DNA of 49,794 bases, from NCBI GenBank assembly GCA_017994575.1, contig JAGOKN010000010.1, positions 1-49,794 of the forward strand, given 5' to 3'. The DNA comes from Nitrosomonas sp. Its GTDB lineage: Bacteria > Pseudomonadota > Gammaproteobacteria > Burkholderiales > Nitrosomonadaceae. Below are positions 29,202 through 38,879 of the stretch, in pieces; position 1 is the first letter of the stretch; the number at the start of each line of letters is the position of its first letter. The position numbers and the translations under genes were made by a program. The notes below the pieces were generated by a model. That model was not told where the DNA came from. It did not search any database and saw nothing but the letters and a program-made list of their open reading frames with translations.

Positions 29202-31055
29202 ATGTCCAATATTAACGCCTCTACTTCAACCGAAGCCGTTAACATCACCCTCGTTAGTGATCAATTTTCGTTTAGCGCCCGTGATGTCGGTGGAAATAAT
29301 AGCGCAACGCAATACTCCTGGCTCACCACCGGTGGCGATGATGTGCAGACAACCGGAATCGGCATAGATTCCAACAATAATCCGGCAATTGCAGGCTCTG
29401 TCAATCTTATCGAAATCGATTTATCAAATAATAATTTCTTTGCTCCTGATGTCACCATAGATTTCATCACCAATCAGACCGGCGGTGGCGCAGTTTCCCC
29501 GGCTCGTATGGCGGAAATCACCGCCGGTGCAAATTCTTTCTTTGATGAACTGATGTCGTTCAACGACACAATGCTCGGCAGCAATTTCAACGACACCTTC
29601 AAGGCCGGGGGCGGAGATGACACGCTATCGATGGGCAGTGGTGACGACAGCGCCTTTGGTGGCGACGGTAACGATGCCATTAATGGCGATGCTGGCGACG
29701 ACAGCCTGAATGGCGATGCCGGCGATGATACGCTCAACGGTGGTGACGACAACGACCGGCTCAATGGCGGTATTGGACTCGATACCATGAATGGCGGATT
29801 CGGCAATGACGTGTATGTGGTGGACAACATCGGCGACTCGGCAGCCGAGGTTGCCGGCGGTATTGATTTGGTTGAATCGAGCGTTACCCACACACTGAGC
29901 ATCAACCTGGAGAATCTGACACTCACAGGAACTGGCACAATCAACGGTACTGGCAATGATTCCCGCGCCAACATCATTAACGGTAACAGCGCCAGCAACA
30001 CGCTGTCCGGTCTTGGCAACAATGACACATTAAACGGCAACGCTGGCAATGACATCTTGGATGGCGGGATTGGCGCCGACAATATGACTGGCGGAGCGGG
30101 GAACGACACTTTCATCGTGGACAATGTCGGCGATATTACTACGGAAGCTGCTGGCGGAGGCACAGATCTCGTGCAGTCGAGCATCACCCGTGCGCTGACC
30201 AACATTAATCTGGAGAACTTGACACTCACTGGCGCTGCTGCAATCAACGGCACCGGCAATGCGGCTGCCAATATCATCCTCGGAAACAGCGCTAATAATA
30301 CACTGTCGGGACTTGGCGGCAACGATACCCTGAACGGCAATGCCGGCAATGATGTCCTGAACGGAGGCACTGGAGCTGACAACATGACCGGTGGAGCAGG
30401 AAATGATACTTTTATCGTGGATAATGTGGGCGACATTACTACGGAAGCTGCCGGTGCTGGTAGCGGCATCGATCTGGTCGAATCTAGCATTACCCGAGCG
30501 CTGACCAACGTCAATTTAGAAAACTTGACGCTTACCGGTGGCGCAGCAATCAACGGCACCGGTAATGTTAATATCAACATTATCCTCGGTAACGGTGCCA
30601 ACAATACGCTGACCGGACTAGGGGGCAATGACACGCTCAATAGTGGTGCCGGAGCCGACACGCTGATCGGTGGCGCAGGAGGAGATAACCTGATTGGTGG
30701 CGCGGGCGGTGACAACTTCATCTATAACGCCGTCACCGACTCAGGGCCTGCCGCGGCACAGAGAGATATCATCAACGGATTTGACGTTCCTGGGGCAGGA
30801 GCCGGCGATTTGCTCAACCTCACAGCAATCGATGCCATTACTGGGGGCGCCGACGATCCGTTTGTATTCCTCGGAGTGATCCAGAATCCATTTCCGCCAG
30901 CAACTGCGGCAGGCTCTCTGTGGTTACGCAACGAAGCCGGCGAGACGGTCGTCTATGGCAATATCGATGGCGATAATGCTCCGGAAATTGCCATTCGTAT
31001 CGCCGACGGCGCGGTTTTGCCAGGTGTTTACAGTACACTGGACTTCTCGCTCTAG
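29202..31055 (+). CDS. Secreted RTX (calcium-binding repeat) protein
   Basis: The 617-residue protein has no Sec signal. Its first ~135 residues are unlike known domains. A block of GGxGxDx-type nonapeptides follows (NGDAGDDSLNGDAGDDTLNG, about 155-200). Then come three ~100-residue units, each with a VDNVGDxxTEAAGG start, an S.T.(A)L..NLENLTLTG strand, an INGTGN turn and its own RTX nonapeptides. The C-terminal ~90 residues (DIINGFDVPGAGAGDLLNL...) look like the type I secretion signal region. The start is ATG 29202, with AAGGAG 6 bases upstream. Earlier in-frame starts lack a site. It probably leaves by a type I system encoded elsewhere and folds with Ca2+. Few Lys residues occur, so an acylation target is not obvious. 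Confidence 0.85.
   Translation: MSNINASTSTEAVNITLVSDQFSFSARDVGGNNSATQYSWLTTGGDDVQTTGIGIDSNNNPAIAGSVNLIEIDLSNNNFFAPDVTIDFITNQTGGGAVSPARMAEITAGANSFFDELMSFNDTMLGSNFNDTFKAGGGDDTLSMGSGDDSAFGGDGNDAINGDAGDDSLNGDAGDDTLNGGDDNDRLNGGIGLDTMNGGFGNDVYVVDNIGDSAAEVAGGIDLVESSVTHTLSINLENLTLTGTGTINGTGNDSRANIINGNSASNTLSGLGNNDTLNGNAGNDILDGGIGADNMTGGAGNDTFIVDNVGDITTEAAGGGTDLVQSSITRALTNINLENLTLTGAAAINGTGNAAANIILGNSANNTLSGLGGNDTLNGNAGNDVLNGGTGADNMTGGAGNDTFIVDNVGDITTEAAGAGSGIDLVESSITRALTNVNLENLTLTGGAAINGTGNVNINIILGNGANNTLTGLGGNDTLNSGAGADTLIGGAGGDNLIGGAGGDNFIYNAVTDSGPAAAQRDIINGFDVPGAGAGDLLNLTAIDAITGGADDPFVFLGVIQNPFPPATAAGSLWLRNEAGETVVYGNIDGDNAPEIAIRIADGAVLPGVYSTLDFSL
29806..30700 (+). repeat. Three ~300-bp tandem repeats within the RTX gene
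   Basis: Unit starts are near 29806, 30103 and 30402, judged by the recurring codons for ND-T/V-F/Y-I/V-VDNxGD. Units 2 and 3 are closest; unit 1 is more diverged and lacks parts of the RTX tail. The 297-299-bp period keeps the frame, so copy number can change by recombination without breaking the gene. Confidence 0.8.
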
Positions 31056-31202
31056 CATCCTATATCACTGATGATCGCTGAAGTTTGGACGAAACTGAGA
31101 ATGCAATGAATCATGTGGGTAGTCAGCCATAACAGATCTCGACATGACAGATTCTCATCGCCCGATGACCGAAGCGATCAAATCATTCTGCAATCTTCAT
31201 AA

Positions 31203-31237
31203 AAAGAAGCGCTTTTACTGTCTATAAGCGCTTCTTT
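31203..31237 (+). terminator. Intrinsic terminator of the RTX gene
   Basis: AAAGAAGCGCTT (31203-31214) pairs with AAGCGCTTCTTT (31226-31237) across an 11-base loop. It lies 148 bases after the RTX stop and ends in three T residues on the plus strand. The A-rich 5' side would make it work on the minus strand as well. Confidence 0.65.
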
Positions 31238-31405
31238 CAGGCCTTGCTTTATTAATACAATCACTAAACAAGAGAGAATTATCCGGCATGAAGATATCAA
31301 CCAACCGGGATTGATTTGGCAAAGTAATCCAATCCTGTCAGACAACTTAAATATCTTGTATAAATCGCTGTCACTGAGGTATAGTTCGCACTTTGCCATT
31401 TGTGT

Positions 31406-31608
31406 CCAAGCAGGAGAGCGCGCTGTTTTTTTAAGTGCCGCCGAAGGCGTAACCCCCCCGGAATCGCTCAGGCATGGTTCAAGTCCATCTTGTTCCTTAT
31501 GAACCGCTTGTGACAGGCAATCTGGAGAGTGCCGAGCATTTTTTCGGCCACCGAAGGGGCACGCGGATTTCAATTCGTAAATCTCTCAGGTAAAAAGGAC
31601 AGAGGGGT
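31406..31608 (+). promoter_or_regulatory. Tandem glycine riboswitch
   Basis: Two glycine-aptamer copies precede gcvT. The first (about 31411-31497) has CAGGAGAGCGC, GCCGCCGAAGGCG and ATCGCTCAGGC. The second (about 31521-31606) has TCTGGAGAGTGCC, GCCACCGAAGGGGC and AATCTCTCAGGTAAAAAGGACAG. The repeated GGAGAG...GCCGAAGG...CTCAGG core is diagnostic. In the first aptamer the segment after CTCAGGCA is less canonical (GGTTCAAGTCC in place of AAAAGGACAG). An intrinsic terminator follows directly, so glycine probably switches the gcv operon on by antitermination, as in known ON-type examples. A minus-strand 131-codon frame over this region is spurious. Confidence 0.9.
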
Positions 31609-31610
31609 GA

Positions 31611-31636
31611 AGTCATTAAGATGATGACTCTTTTTT
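31611..31636 (+). terminator. Expression-platform terminator of the glycine riboswitch
   Basis: AGTCAT (31611-31616) pairs with ATGACT (31624-31629), followed by C and six T residues (31631-31636). It lies between the second aptamer and the gcvT ribosome-binding site, so it can act as the regulated attenuator. Confidence 0.7.
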
Positions 31637-31654
31637 ATTTCCGGGAGAAAAACC

Positions 31655-32746
31655 GTGCTGAAAATGACCCCCCTTAATCAAGCCCACCGAGACATGAATG
31701 CCAAAATGGTGGATTTTGGTGGCTGGGATATGCCGCTGCACTACGGCTCACAGTTAGACGAACACCACAAAGTACGCCAGGATGCAGGCATGTTTGACGT
31801 ATCTCACATGCTTCCGGTTGATATTAAAGGCGAGAAGGTACGCGATTTTCTGCGTCGTTTAGTGGCCAATAATGTCGATAAACTGACCGTTCCTGGCAAA
31901 GCGCTGTATTCCTGTATGCTGACCCCTCAGGGCGGCATCATTGACGATCTGATCATTTATTTTCTATCTGAGACCTGGTTCCGCATCGTCGTAAACGCGG
32001 GCACAGCCGACAAAGATGTCGTCTGGATGCTAAAACAACGCGATGCACTCGCTCCCAATCTGGAGGTGACTCCTCGGCGTGATCTTGCCATGGTTGCAGT
32101 GCAAGGACCTAATGCTCGCGCCAAAGTCTGGCAAGTCATTGCCGGTTCGCAAGCCACAACGGAAGAACTCAAGCTATTTCAATCGACGGTAGTCGGTGAA
32201 TATTTTATTGCACGTACCGGTTACACGGGTGAAGATGGTTTCGAAATCATTCTACCAGCTGTCGATGCTTCCACATTCTGGAAATCGCTCCATGCTGCTG
32301 GCGTGGCTCCTGCCGGATTAGGCGCGCGCGACACGCTGCGTCTGGAAGCTGGCATGAATTTATACGGTCAGGATATGGATGAAAACCAGAATCCGCTGGA
32401 ATCGGGACTGAGTTGGACTGTTGATCTGAAGAGCGAACGGGATTTCATCGGCAAACAGGCGCTGCTGGACACCGCTGTGAAACAGCAATTGGTGGGCTTG
32501 GTGCTGATTGATCGCGGTGTATTGCGGAGCCACCAGCAAGTGGTCGGACAACAGAATGGCGTCGAATATCAGGGTGAAATTACCAGCGGCGGATTCTCAC
32601 CCACCATGAATCAATCCATTGCCCTAGCCCGCATACCGGTACAGATATCCATCGGCGATGAAGTCGATGTCATCGTGCGTGATAAGAAGCTGCGTGCCAA
32701 AGTGGTAAAATATCCGTTCGTGCGCAATGGAAAAGTGCTGATTTAA
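31655..32746 (+). CDS. gcvT: Glycine cleavage system T protein (aminomethyltransferase)
   Basis: GcvT moves the methylene group from aminomethyl-lipoyl-GcvH to tetrahydrofolate and releases ammonia. The 363-residue protein begins at GTG (31655) with GGGAGA just upstream. It has the folate-binding pattern of the family: [53 protein letters not shown] (core RDTLRLEAG) and the ITSGGFSPT barrel-domain motif. It is the first gene under the glycine riboswitch and is 46 bases from gcvH. Confidence 0.96.
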   Translation: MLKMTPLNQAHRDMNAKMVDFGGWDMPLHYGSQLDEHHKVRQDAGMFDVSHMLPVDIKGEKVRDFLRRLVANNVDKLTVPGKALYSCMLTPQGGIIDDLIIYFLSETWFRIVVNAGTADKDVVWMLKQRDALAPNLEVTPRRDLAMVAVQGPNARAKVWQVIAGSQATTEELKLFQSTVVGEYFIARTGYTGEDGFEIILPAVDASTFWKSLHAAGVAPAGLGARDTLRLEAGMNLYGQDMDENQNPLESGLSWTVDLKSERDFIGKQALLDTAVKQQLVGLVLIDRGVLRSHQQVVGQQNGVEYQGEITSGGFSPTMNQSIALARIPVQISIGDEVDVIVRDKKLRAKVVKYPFVRNGKVLI

Positions 32747-32792
32747 TTTGAACTAACTGTAACAAAACATTACTTTAATCTGGAGTGAAAAA

Positions 32793-33182
32793 ATGAGTAT
32801 TCCGACACAATTAAGATATACCAAATCCCATGAATGGGTAAAACCTGAGGCGGACGGAACGGTAACCATTGGCGTTACTCACCACGCGCAGGAATTGCTT
32901 GGCGATATGGTGTTTGTCGAGCTCCCACAAACTGGACGTCAACTGACGCAAAAAGAGGAATGTGCAGTGGCTGAATCCGTTAAAGCGGCTGCTGATGTCT
33001 ATGCCCCTATTTCTGGTGAAGTCATCGCGGTGAATTCCGGTCTGGAATCCGAGCCTGAGAAAATCAACCAGGATGCTTATTCAGCCTGGCTATTCAAGCT
33101 CAAACCTTCCAATCCTGCTGAATTAGACGCATTGCTGGATGCTGCAGCTTACGCAGAGCTACTTGAAAACGAAGATCATTAA
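32793..33182 (+). CDS. gcvH: Glycine cleavage system H protein (lipoyl carrier)
   Basis: GcvH is a 129-residue protein that shuttles the aminomethyl group between P and T proteins on a lipoyl arm. The lipoylated lysine is K64 in [14 protein letters not shown]. The family start ([10 protein letters not shown]), GDMVFVELP and the closing NEDAYxxWL-type segment ([14 protein letters not shown]) are all present. A GGAG ribosome site lies 7-8 bases upstream. It is the second gene of the gcv operon. Confidence 0.97.
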   Translation: MSIPTQLRYTKSHEWVKPEADGTVTIGVTHHAQELLGDMVFVELPQTGRQLTQKEECAVAESVKAAADVYAPISGEVIAVNSGLESEPEKINQDAYSAWLFKLKPSNPAELDALLDAAAYAELLENEDH

Positions 33183-33257
33183 ATCATTCCAGCATCAACT
33201 ATGATTTGAACAGGTTTTCCTACTTACTTTATTACTTTAAGTTTTTAAAAATACATC

Positions 33258-34610
33258 ATGCCGTTTATTCCACATACCGAAGAAGATATAGCCGAGATGC
33301 TCGCCAGCATTGGTGCGAAGAATATTGAAGAGCTGTTTGATGAAATTCCCAGCGAATTAGTCAGCGGCCAATTAACAGGAGTTCCCCCCGGACTCAGCGA
33401 AATGGAAATAACTCGGCTGATGATGGAACGCGCCGGGAAAGATGGGTTTTATCAAAATTTCATTGGCGCGGGTGCCTATGAGCACCATATTCCTGCAGCT
33501 GTCTGGCAGATCACCACGCGGGGCGAGTTTTATTCATCCTATACTCCTTATCAAGCGGAGGCCAGCCAAGGAACACTGCAACTGTTATATGAGTACCAAA
33601 CAATGATGGCTTCGTTGACGGGCATGGATGTCTCCAATGCCAGCATGTACGATGGCGCAACCGCATTGGCCGAAGCTGCACTGATGGCTGTTCGCTCACA
33701 CAAAACATCACGCCGCATTCTGGTTCCGAAAACAGTCCACCCGATCTATCGGAAAGTTGTGCGTGCAATTGTCAGCAATCAGAAAATTGACGTTGTGGAG
33801 CTGCCCTTCGACATTCAATCCGGTCAGGTTCTGCCGGAAATGCTCACGGAATTCGGTAGCGAAGAATTTGCCGCATTGGTTATTCCGCAGCCTAATTTCT
33901 TTGGGGTATTGGAACAAGTCGATGCACTCACCGATTGGGCGCACAGTAAAAACGCATTTGCCATCGGCGTGGTCAATCCAACATCACTAGCGATGCTGAC
34001 ACCACCGGGTGAATGGGGCAGCAAAGGCGCTGATATCGCTGTCGGTGAAGGTCAACCGCTGGGAATCCCGCTGTCCAGCGGCGGACCCTACTTTGGCTTT
34101 ATGGCCTGCAAAAACGATCTGGTACGCCAAATGCCTGGACGTATCATCGGCCGCACGACCGATTTAGACAACAAACCTGGTTTTGTTTTGACCTTACAGG
34201 CACGCGAACAACATATCCGCCGTTCCAAGGCCACTTCCAATATCTGTACCAATCAAGGGTTGATGGTAACGGCTGCTACCATTTATATGTCTCTGCTAGG
34301 TCCCGAAGGTCTGCGCCGAGTAGCGGCACAATCGCATGCCAATACACTGGAATTGGTTGAGGAATTGGAAAAAATCAATGGCGTCAAAAAAACTTTCAGC
34401 AGCCCTATCTTCCATGAAGCGGTACTGACTTTACCGGCATCCACCAGTGCCGTGTTATCCAAGCTAAAACAAAAAGGCGTGCTCGCCGGATTGGATTTGC
34501 AGGAACATTATCCAGAACTGGGGAACACACTGCTGGTTTGCGCCACCGAAACGAAAACTTCGGCCGATTTGCAGAATTACGTTGGACTTCTCAAACAAGC
34601 GCTCAGTTGA
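33258..34610 (+). CDS. gcvPA: Glycine dehydrogenase (decarboxylating) subunit 1
   Basis: This is the N-terminal half of the P protein, which decarboxylates glycine with PLP. The 450-residue product has the family start [15 protein letters not shown], then the [14 protein letters not shown] motif, [18 protein letters not shown] (core [10 protein letters not shown]) and [15 protein letters not shown]. The late GYRAR-type segment is replaced by the [20 protein letters not shown] ([11 protein letters not shown]-like) motif. The subunit forms an alpha2beta2 enzyme with gcvPB, which is not adjacent here: a tpx gene lies between them. No ribosome-binding site is evident in the AT-rich leader. Confidence 0.95.
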   Translation: MPFIPHTEEDIAEMLASIGAKNIEELFDEIPSELVSGQLTGVPPGLSEMEITRLMMERAGKDGFYQNFIGAGAYEHHIPAAVWQITTRGEFYSSYTPYQAEASQGTLQLLYEYQTMMASLTGMDVSNASMYDGATALAEAALMAVRSHKTSRRILVPKTVHPIYRKVVRAIVSNQKIDVVELPFDIQSGQVLPEMLTEFGSEEFAALVIPQPNFFGVLEQVDALTDWAHSKNAFAIGVVNPTSLAMLTPPGEWGSKGADIAVGEGQPLGIPLSSGGPYFGFMACKNDLVRQMPGRIIGRTTDLDNKPGFVLTLQAREQHIRRSKATSNICTNQGLMVTAATIYMSLLGPEGLRRVAAQSHANTLELVEELEKINGVKKTFSSPIFHEAVLTLPASTSAVLSKLKQKGVLAGLDLQEHYPELGNTLLVCATETKTSADLQNYVGLLKQALS

Positions 34611-34675
34611 TGGATTTTCATTGATATCAATTCGAAACGTATTATTTTTCAATATTTGTAATGAAGGAAAAAACC

Positions 34676-35170
34676 ATGGTTACTCTTAAAGGAAACCCGA
34701 TCAAACTTGAAGGCACTTTTCCCAAAGTCGGACAGAAAGCGCCTGCATTTTCTCTAGTAAACAGAGATTTGGTTGATGTTACTTTGGCTACTTACGCCGG
34801 AAAAAAGAAAGTACTGAACATCGTTCCTAGTCTGGATACGCCCGTGTGCGCGATTTCCACACGCAAATTCAACCAGCAAGCCAGCAATATGGATAATACG
34901 GTGGTATTGATCATCGCAGCGGATTTGCCATTTGCCATGAGTCGCTTCTGCGATGCCGAAGGACTCGACAAGGTCATTACATTGTCCACCATGCGCGGCG
35001 CTAATTTCATGAAAGATTATGGCGTATTCATCGCAGACAGCCCATTTGCTGGCATCACCGCACGCGCAGTGATCGTTCTGGACGAATCCGATACCATTAT
35101 TCATGCTGAATTAGTTCCGGAAATTGCCGACGAACCCAATTATGAAGCAGCCCTGGCTGCCCTAAAATAA
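34676..35170 (+). CDS. tpx: Thiol peroxidase (Tpx), inserted within the gcv operon
   Basis: This 164-residue 2-Cys peroxiredoxin reduces hydroperoxides using thioredoxin. The peroxidatic cysteine is C58 ([13 protein letters not shown]) and the resolving cysteine is C92 (SRFCDAEGL), in the spacing of E. coli Tpx. KVLNIVPS and the C-terminal [12 protein letters not shown] are also typical. An in-frame ATG at 34661 would add five residues, but AAGGA lies 8 bases before 34676 and the family begins here. It sits between gcvPA (65 bases) and gcvPB (23 bases), so it should be co-transcribed with glycine cleavage. Confidence 0.93.
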   Translation: MVTLKGNPIKLEGTFPKVGQKAPAFSLVNRDLVDVTLATYAGKKKVLNIVPSLDTPVCAISTRKFNQQASNMDNTVVLIIAADLPFAMSRFCDAEGLDKVITLSTMRGANFMKDYGVFIADSPFAGITARAVIVLDESDTIIHAELVPEIADEPNYEAALAALK

Positions 35171-35193
35171 ATTAACGATAGCGCCATTAAATC

Positions 35194-36645
35194 ATGCTGA
35201 TATTTGAACACTCGCGCCCCGGGCGTCGTAACTATTCTCAGGCACCGATGACGGTTGCAAGCAAGTCCAAGATCCCACAAAACTTGTTACGCAAATCACC
35301 TGTACTGCTGCCAGAAGTTTCTGAAATGGATACGGTACGTCATTACACGCGTTTATCACAAAAGAATTTCTCAATTGATACCGAGTTTTATCCGCTGGGT
35401 TCTTGCACGATGAAATACAATCCACGTGCTTGTAACTCCTTGGCCATGCTGCCACAGTTTCTATCCAGGCACCCTCTGGCGCCGGAAGATACCGGCCAGG
35501 GATTTCTGGCTTGCATGTTCGAATTACAGGAAACTTTAAAAGCAGTCACTGGCATGGCAGGCGTCAGCCTGACACCGATGGCCGGCGCACAAGGCGAATT
35601 GATCGGCGTCATGATGATTCGTGCCTACCATGAATCCCGTGGTGACTTTGCTCGAACTGAAATTATTGTACCGGATGCAGCACATGGTACTAACCCGGCT
35701 ACCGCAGTCATGTGCGGCTTCAAGGTCGTGGAAATTCCCACCGACAAAGAAGGTAACGTGGACTTGGCAGCGCTGAAAGCAGCCGTTGGGCCTAAAACGG
35801 CAGGTTTGATGTTGACAAACCCATCCACTCTCGGCGTATTCGAGAAGAACGTAGCTGAAATGAGCCGTGTCGTGCACCAAGCCGGCGGGTTACTGTATTA
35901 CGATGGCGCCAATCTGAACGCCGTTCTCGGCAAAGTTAAACCGGGTGATATGGGATTTGACGTGATTCACATCAATTTGCACAAAACCTTCTCAACCCCG
36001 CATGGCGGTGGCGGCCCTGGTTCTGCTCCCGTCGGCGTAGCCGAGCGTTTGCTTCCCTTCATGCCTGTTCCTATCGTGGCCAAGGAAGGCGATACTTACC
36101 GCTGGGTCACTGAAAAAGACAAGCCTCAGTCGATTGGCCGCTTGTCTGCGCACATGGGGAATGCCGGTGTTCTGTTGCGTGCGTATATTTATGTGCGTTT
36201 GCTCGGCATGCATGGCATGCATCGTATTTCCGAATTTGCCACACTGAATGCCAATTATTTGATGGCCGAATTGAGCAAGGCCGGATTTGAAATTGCCTAC
36301 CCTACCCGCCGCGCCAGCCATGAATTCATTGTCACCATGAAGGACATCAAGGACAAAACAGGGGTTACCGCCATGAATCTGGCCAAACGCCTGCTGGACA
36401 AAGGTTATCATGCACCTACTACGTATTTCCCGATGTTGGTTCCGGAATGTTTATTGATTGAACCAGCCGAAACCGAATCCAAGGAAACGTTGGATGCTTT
36501 TGTCAGTTCGATGAAAGAAATTCTACAGGAAATCGAACAACAGCCGGATATGGTAAAAGGCGCGCCTCACACGATGTCCGTGCGTAAACTAGATGACGTT
36601 AAAGCAGCGCGTGAACTGGATCTGGCCTGGAAACCCAGCGCCTAA
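35194..36645 (+). CDS. gcvPB: Glycine dehydrogenase (decarboxylating) subunit 2
   Basis: This 483-residue C-terminal half of the P protein carries the PLP site. The Schiff-base lysine is K264 in [18 protein letters not shown]. Other family segments are [39 protein letters not shown] and [19 protein letters not shown]-like ([17 protein letters not shown]). The annotated ATG (35194) gives the normal N-terminus ([11 protein letters not shown]), though the ribosome site is weak. It completes the glycine cleavage enzyme with gcvPA. Confidence 0.95.
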   Translation: MLIFEHSRPGRRNYSQAPMTVASKSKIPQNLLRKSPVLLPEVSEMDTVRHYTRLSQKNFSIDTEFYPLGSCTMKYNPRACNSLAMLPQFLSRHPLAPEDTGQGFLACMFELQETLKAVTGMAGVSLTPMAGAQGELIGVMMIRAYHESRGDFARTEIIVPDAAHGTNPATAVMCGFKVVEIPTDKEGNVDLAALKAAVGPKTAGLMLTNPSTLGVFEKNVAEMSRVVHQAGGLLYYDGANLNAVLGKVKPGDMGFDVIHINLHKTFSTPHGGGGPGSAPVGVAERLLPFMPVPIVAKEGDTYRWVTEKDKPQSIGRLSAHMGNAGVLLRAYIYVRLLGMHGMHRISEFATLNANYLMAELSKAGFEIAYPTRRASHEFIVTMKDIKDKTGVTAMNLAKRLLDKGYHAPTTYFPMLVPECLLIEPAETESKETLDAFVSSMKEILQEIEQQPDMVKGAPHTMSVRKLDDVKAARELDLAWKPSA

Positions 36646-36686
36646 GCAAGTTACAAGCATCACATTAAATTCAAGCATTCCGGCAA

Positions 36687-36728
36687 GAACGGATCAGACC
36701 CAGCGCAATATCAGGGATCTATCCGTTC
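36687..36728 (+). terminator. Possible stem-loop after gcvPB
   Basis: GAACGGAT (36687-36694) pairs with ATCCGTTC (36721-36728), but the loop is 26 bases and there is no T tract. This is a weak candidate for the end of the gcv transcript. Confidence 0.3.
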
Positions 36729-36771
36729 CTCGTCGAAGTTACCTACTCCATCTCATTCATCATTAAAACTT

Positions 36772-37707
36772 GTGCGTACATTGATTTGCGGCTCAATCGC
36801 TTACGATAATATTATGGTCTTTCCTGATCATTTTAAAAATCATATCCTGCCAGAAAAAATTCATGTCTTGAATATTGCTTTTCTGGTTCCTGAAATGCGC
36901 CGTGAGTTTGGCGGATGCGCGGGTAACATCGCCTACAACTTGCAAATGCTGGGCGGTGAACCGGTGATGATGGCCACAATTGGAGACGATCACGCCCCTT
37001 ATACTGCGCGCTTTGACCGACTAAAACTGACTCAGCAGCATGTGCGACATATCCCCGACACATTCACCGCACAAGCCTTTATTACCACTGATCTGGATGA
37101 CAATCAGATTACCGCATTTCATCCAGGCGCCATGAACTTCTCGCACCTCAATTCGGTGAGCGATGCCGAGAATATTCGCTTAGGTATTATTGCACCCGAT
37201 GGACGGGATGGCATGATGCAACATGCGCGTGAATTCCACGAAGCCGGCATCCCTTTTGTTTTCGATCCGGGTCAGGGCTTACCGATGTACAATGGCAATG
37301 AGCTGCTCGAATTCATCAATAAAGCCGATTACATCGCGGTCAATGATTATGAAGGTGAATTACTGCAGGAACGAACCGCACAGAGCCTCGAATCTCTGGC
37401 GAGCAAAGCAAAAGCACTGATTATTACGCTGGGTGCGCAAGGTTCCATCATTTATACCAACGGCCAGCAAATTAACATTCCTTGCGTCAAACCGCAAGCC
37501 ATCGTTGATCCAACCGGCTGCGGCGATGCTTATCGTGCCGGCCTGCTATATGGCATTGTCAATGACCTGGATTGGCAGACGACCGGACAACTCGGCTCAC
37601 TCATGGGATCGTTAAAAATTGCTCAGCGCGGTGGTCAGAACCATCAGTTCTCGCGCGATGAAATCGATCAATATTATTTTGAGAACTTCGGAGCGCGCAT
37701 TTTTTAA
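36772..37707 (+). CDS. PfkB-family carbohydrate/nucleoside kinase
   Basis: The 311-residue ribokinase-fold protein begins at GTG (36772) with MRTLICGSIAYDNIMVF. The substrate/ATP motifs are REFGGCAGNIAYNL (about 44-57) and the anion hole with catalytic aspartate in DPTGCGDAYRAGL (about 246-258, GxGD form GCGD). These fit adenosine-kinase-like members of PfkB found in many betaproteobacteria. No Shine-Dalgarno sequence precedes the GTG. It lies 126 bases after gcvPB and could be its own unit. The substrate is unproven. Confidence 0.85.
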   Translation: MRTLICGSIAYDNIMVFPDHFKNHILPEKIHVLNIAFLVPEMRREFGGCAGNIAYNLQMLGGEPVMMATIGDDHAPYTARFDRLKLTQQHVRHIPDTFTAQAFITTDLDDNQITAFHPGAMNFSHLNSVSDAENIRLGIIAPDGRDGMMQHAREFHEAGIPFVFDPGQGLPMYNGNELLEFINKADYIAVNDYEGELLQERTAQSLESLASKAKALIITLGAQGSIIYTNGQQINIPCVKPQAIVDPTGCGDAYRAGLLYGIVNDLDWQTTGQLGSLMGSLKIAQRGGQNHQFSRDEIDQYYFENFGARIF

Positions 37708-37819
37708 AGCAATTTGCAATTTTTCAGCGCGTGGGGCTGATTCCGGTATCATTATGGGAATCGTATCATTGAGTACAGCAGCCATATGACATTGACCATT
37801 CAAAGGAGCGATACTGATC

Positions 37820-38431
37820 ATGAATCTGCATCTCAATCCCCGTTGGACTATCGCTGCTTCAGTGCTCACAAATTCATTCAGAAAAGTAGTCCTGCCTTTT
37901 CTGTTGATTGGGAGCGCCTCGGCCTTGCCCTACGCTGTTCAAGCCGAAACCTTCCAAATGCAATTCACAATCACTGGCTTTGAATCTTCAGGCTTAATAC
38001 CCCCTCTAACCCCGCCACCAACACCGACTGTAACTGGAACAATTACATGGGAAGCAACCGGTATCCATGCGCCTGTTCAGGCGTTTAATACCATTGACAT
38101 GACCATCGACGGACATAGTTATTCCGCTTCGGAATTGGAATTCTATCGATTTTCTTCGCCAACCTGGGATATGATTGGCGGCCATTTAAATGGTGTTGAT
38201 ATATTGATGACTGGAACCGATGATTTCTGGATACGCTGGGATAGGGATTCACTGACTTTCTTTGATTTTGGATATGCCTCCTCTCGCTTACCGGGCATAT
38301 GGTCAACTCCACTACTCAATCCCGAAGACTTCGCTTCATTCAACATCTCCAGCATACCTGAACCAGCAACAAACACACTCCTGATTCTTGGCATGATCCT
38401 TATTTCCGTTCGGCAATGGCAGCGCCGCTGA
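37820..38431 (+). CDS. PEP-CTERM sorting domain protein
   Basis: This 203-residue exported protein has a signal peptide (hydrophobic ~25-40, likely cut after VQA at 42) and a C-terminal PEP-CTERM tail. The P180-E181-P182 motif is followed by a hydrophobic helix (about 186-197) and an arginine-rich end (RQWQRR). Such tails are processed by exosortase, often in EPS-producing Gram-negatives. The middle has a proline-rich stretch (about 61-69) and otherwise beta-rich sequence without known motifs. An AAGGAG lies about 12 bases upstream, a longer spacing than usual. No exosortase or EPS gene is in the window. Confidence 0.8.
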   Translation: MNLHLNPRWTIAASVLTNSFRKVVLPFLLIGSASALPYAVQAETFQMQFTITGFESSGLIPPLTPPPTPTVTGTITWEATGIHAPVQAFNTIDMTIDGHSYSASELEFYRFSSPTWDMIGGHLNGVDILMTGTDDFWIRWDRDSLTFFDFGYASSRLPGIWSTPLLNPEDFASFNISSIPEPATNTLLILGMILISVRQWQRR

Positions 38432-38499
38432 AGTTATTTGATATTCCATATTCCTATCGCAAACTTCAGCATCACACTTCTGCGCTAATACCCCCAGAA

Positions 38500-38739
38500 T
38501 TATTTCTTAATTTCTTTGGAGATTTCTTCGATGCCTTTTTGGAGATCTTTCGAAGCATCTTCAACTGCTTCGCTTACATCTTCGATCGCATCACGAGCTT
38601 TTTCGTCAGAACGGCGATCCAGTGCATCGTTGACCTTATCGATGACTTTCTCGGTGGAATTGGTCTGTTTTTGTTCACAAGCAATCAACATCATTGAAAG
38701 CAATAGTGTAATTATCAGATAACTTAATTTCATACTCAT
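38500..38739 (-). CDS. Small helical lipoprotein
   Basis: This 79-residue protein has a lipobox LIAC (C21), then about 55 residues of heptad-like charged helix (KVIDKVNDALDRRSDEKARD, then EDVSEAVEDASKDLQKGIEE). It resembles small Lpp-like or stress-response helical lipoproteins by architecture only. Two ATGs (38739 and 38733) fit a GAGGAAAG site. It is convergent with the PEP-CTERM gene. Function unknown. Confidence 0.65.
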   Translation of the reverse strand: MSMKLSYLIITLLLSMMLIACEQKQTNSTEKVIDKVNDALDRRSDEKARDAIEDVSEAVEDASKDLQKGIEEISKEIKK

Positions 38740-38879
38740 CTTTCCTCTTGGTGGTTTTTAATTAACTGCATAGCCTTCCGTACTTACTATGAATTGTACG
38801 CTACGAATCCTCTACGGCAAAGCAAAGCGGAAGATTCGAAAGGATACGTAATCATCATCTATTCTCAAATGAAGATGCA

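Noticed and set aside
29474-30721. 415-codon minus-strand open frame opposite the RTX gene
   Set aside because: It is Pro/Ser/Leu-rich low-complexity sequence that arises from the antisense of the Gly/Asn/Asp repeat codons; no start context or homology-like motif.
31178-31573. 131-codon minus-strand open frame upstream of gcvT
   Set aside because: It is antisense to the tandem glycine riboswitch and the RTX terminator; its composition follows from those RNA elements.
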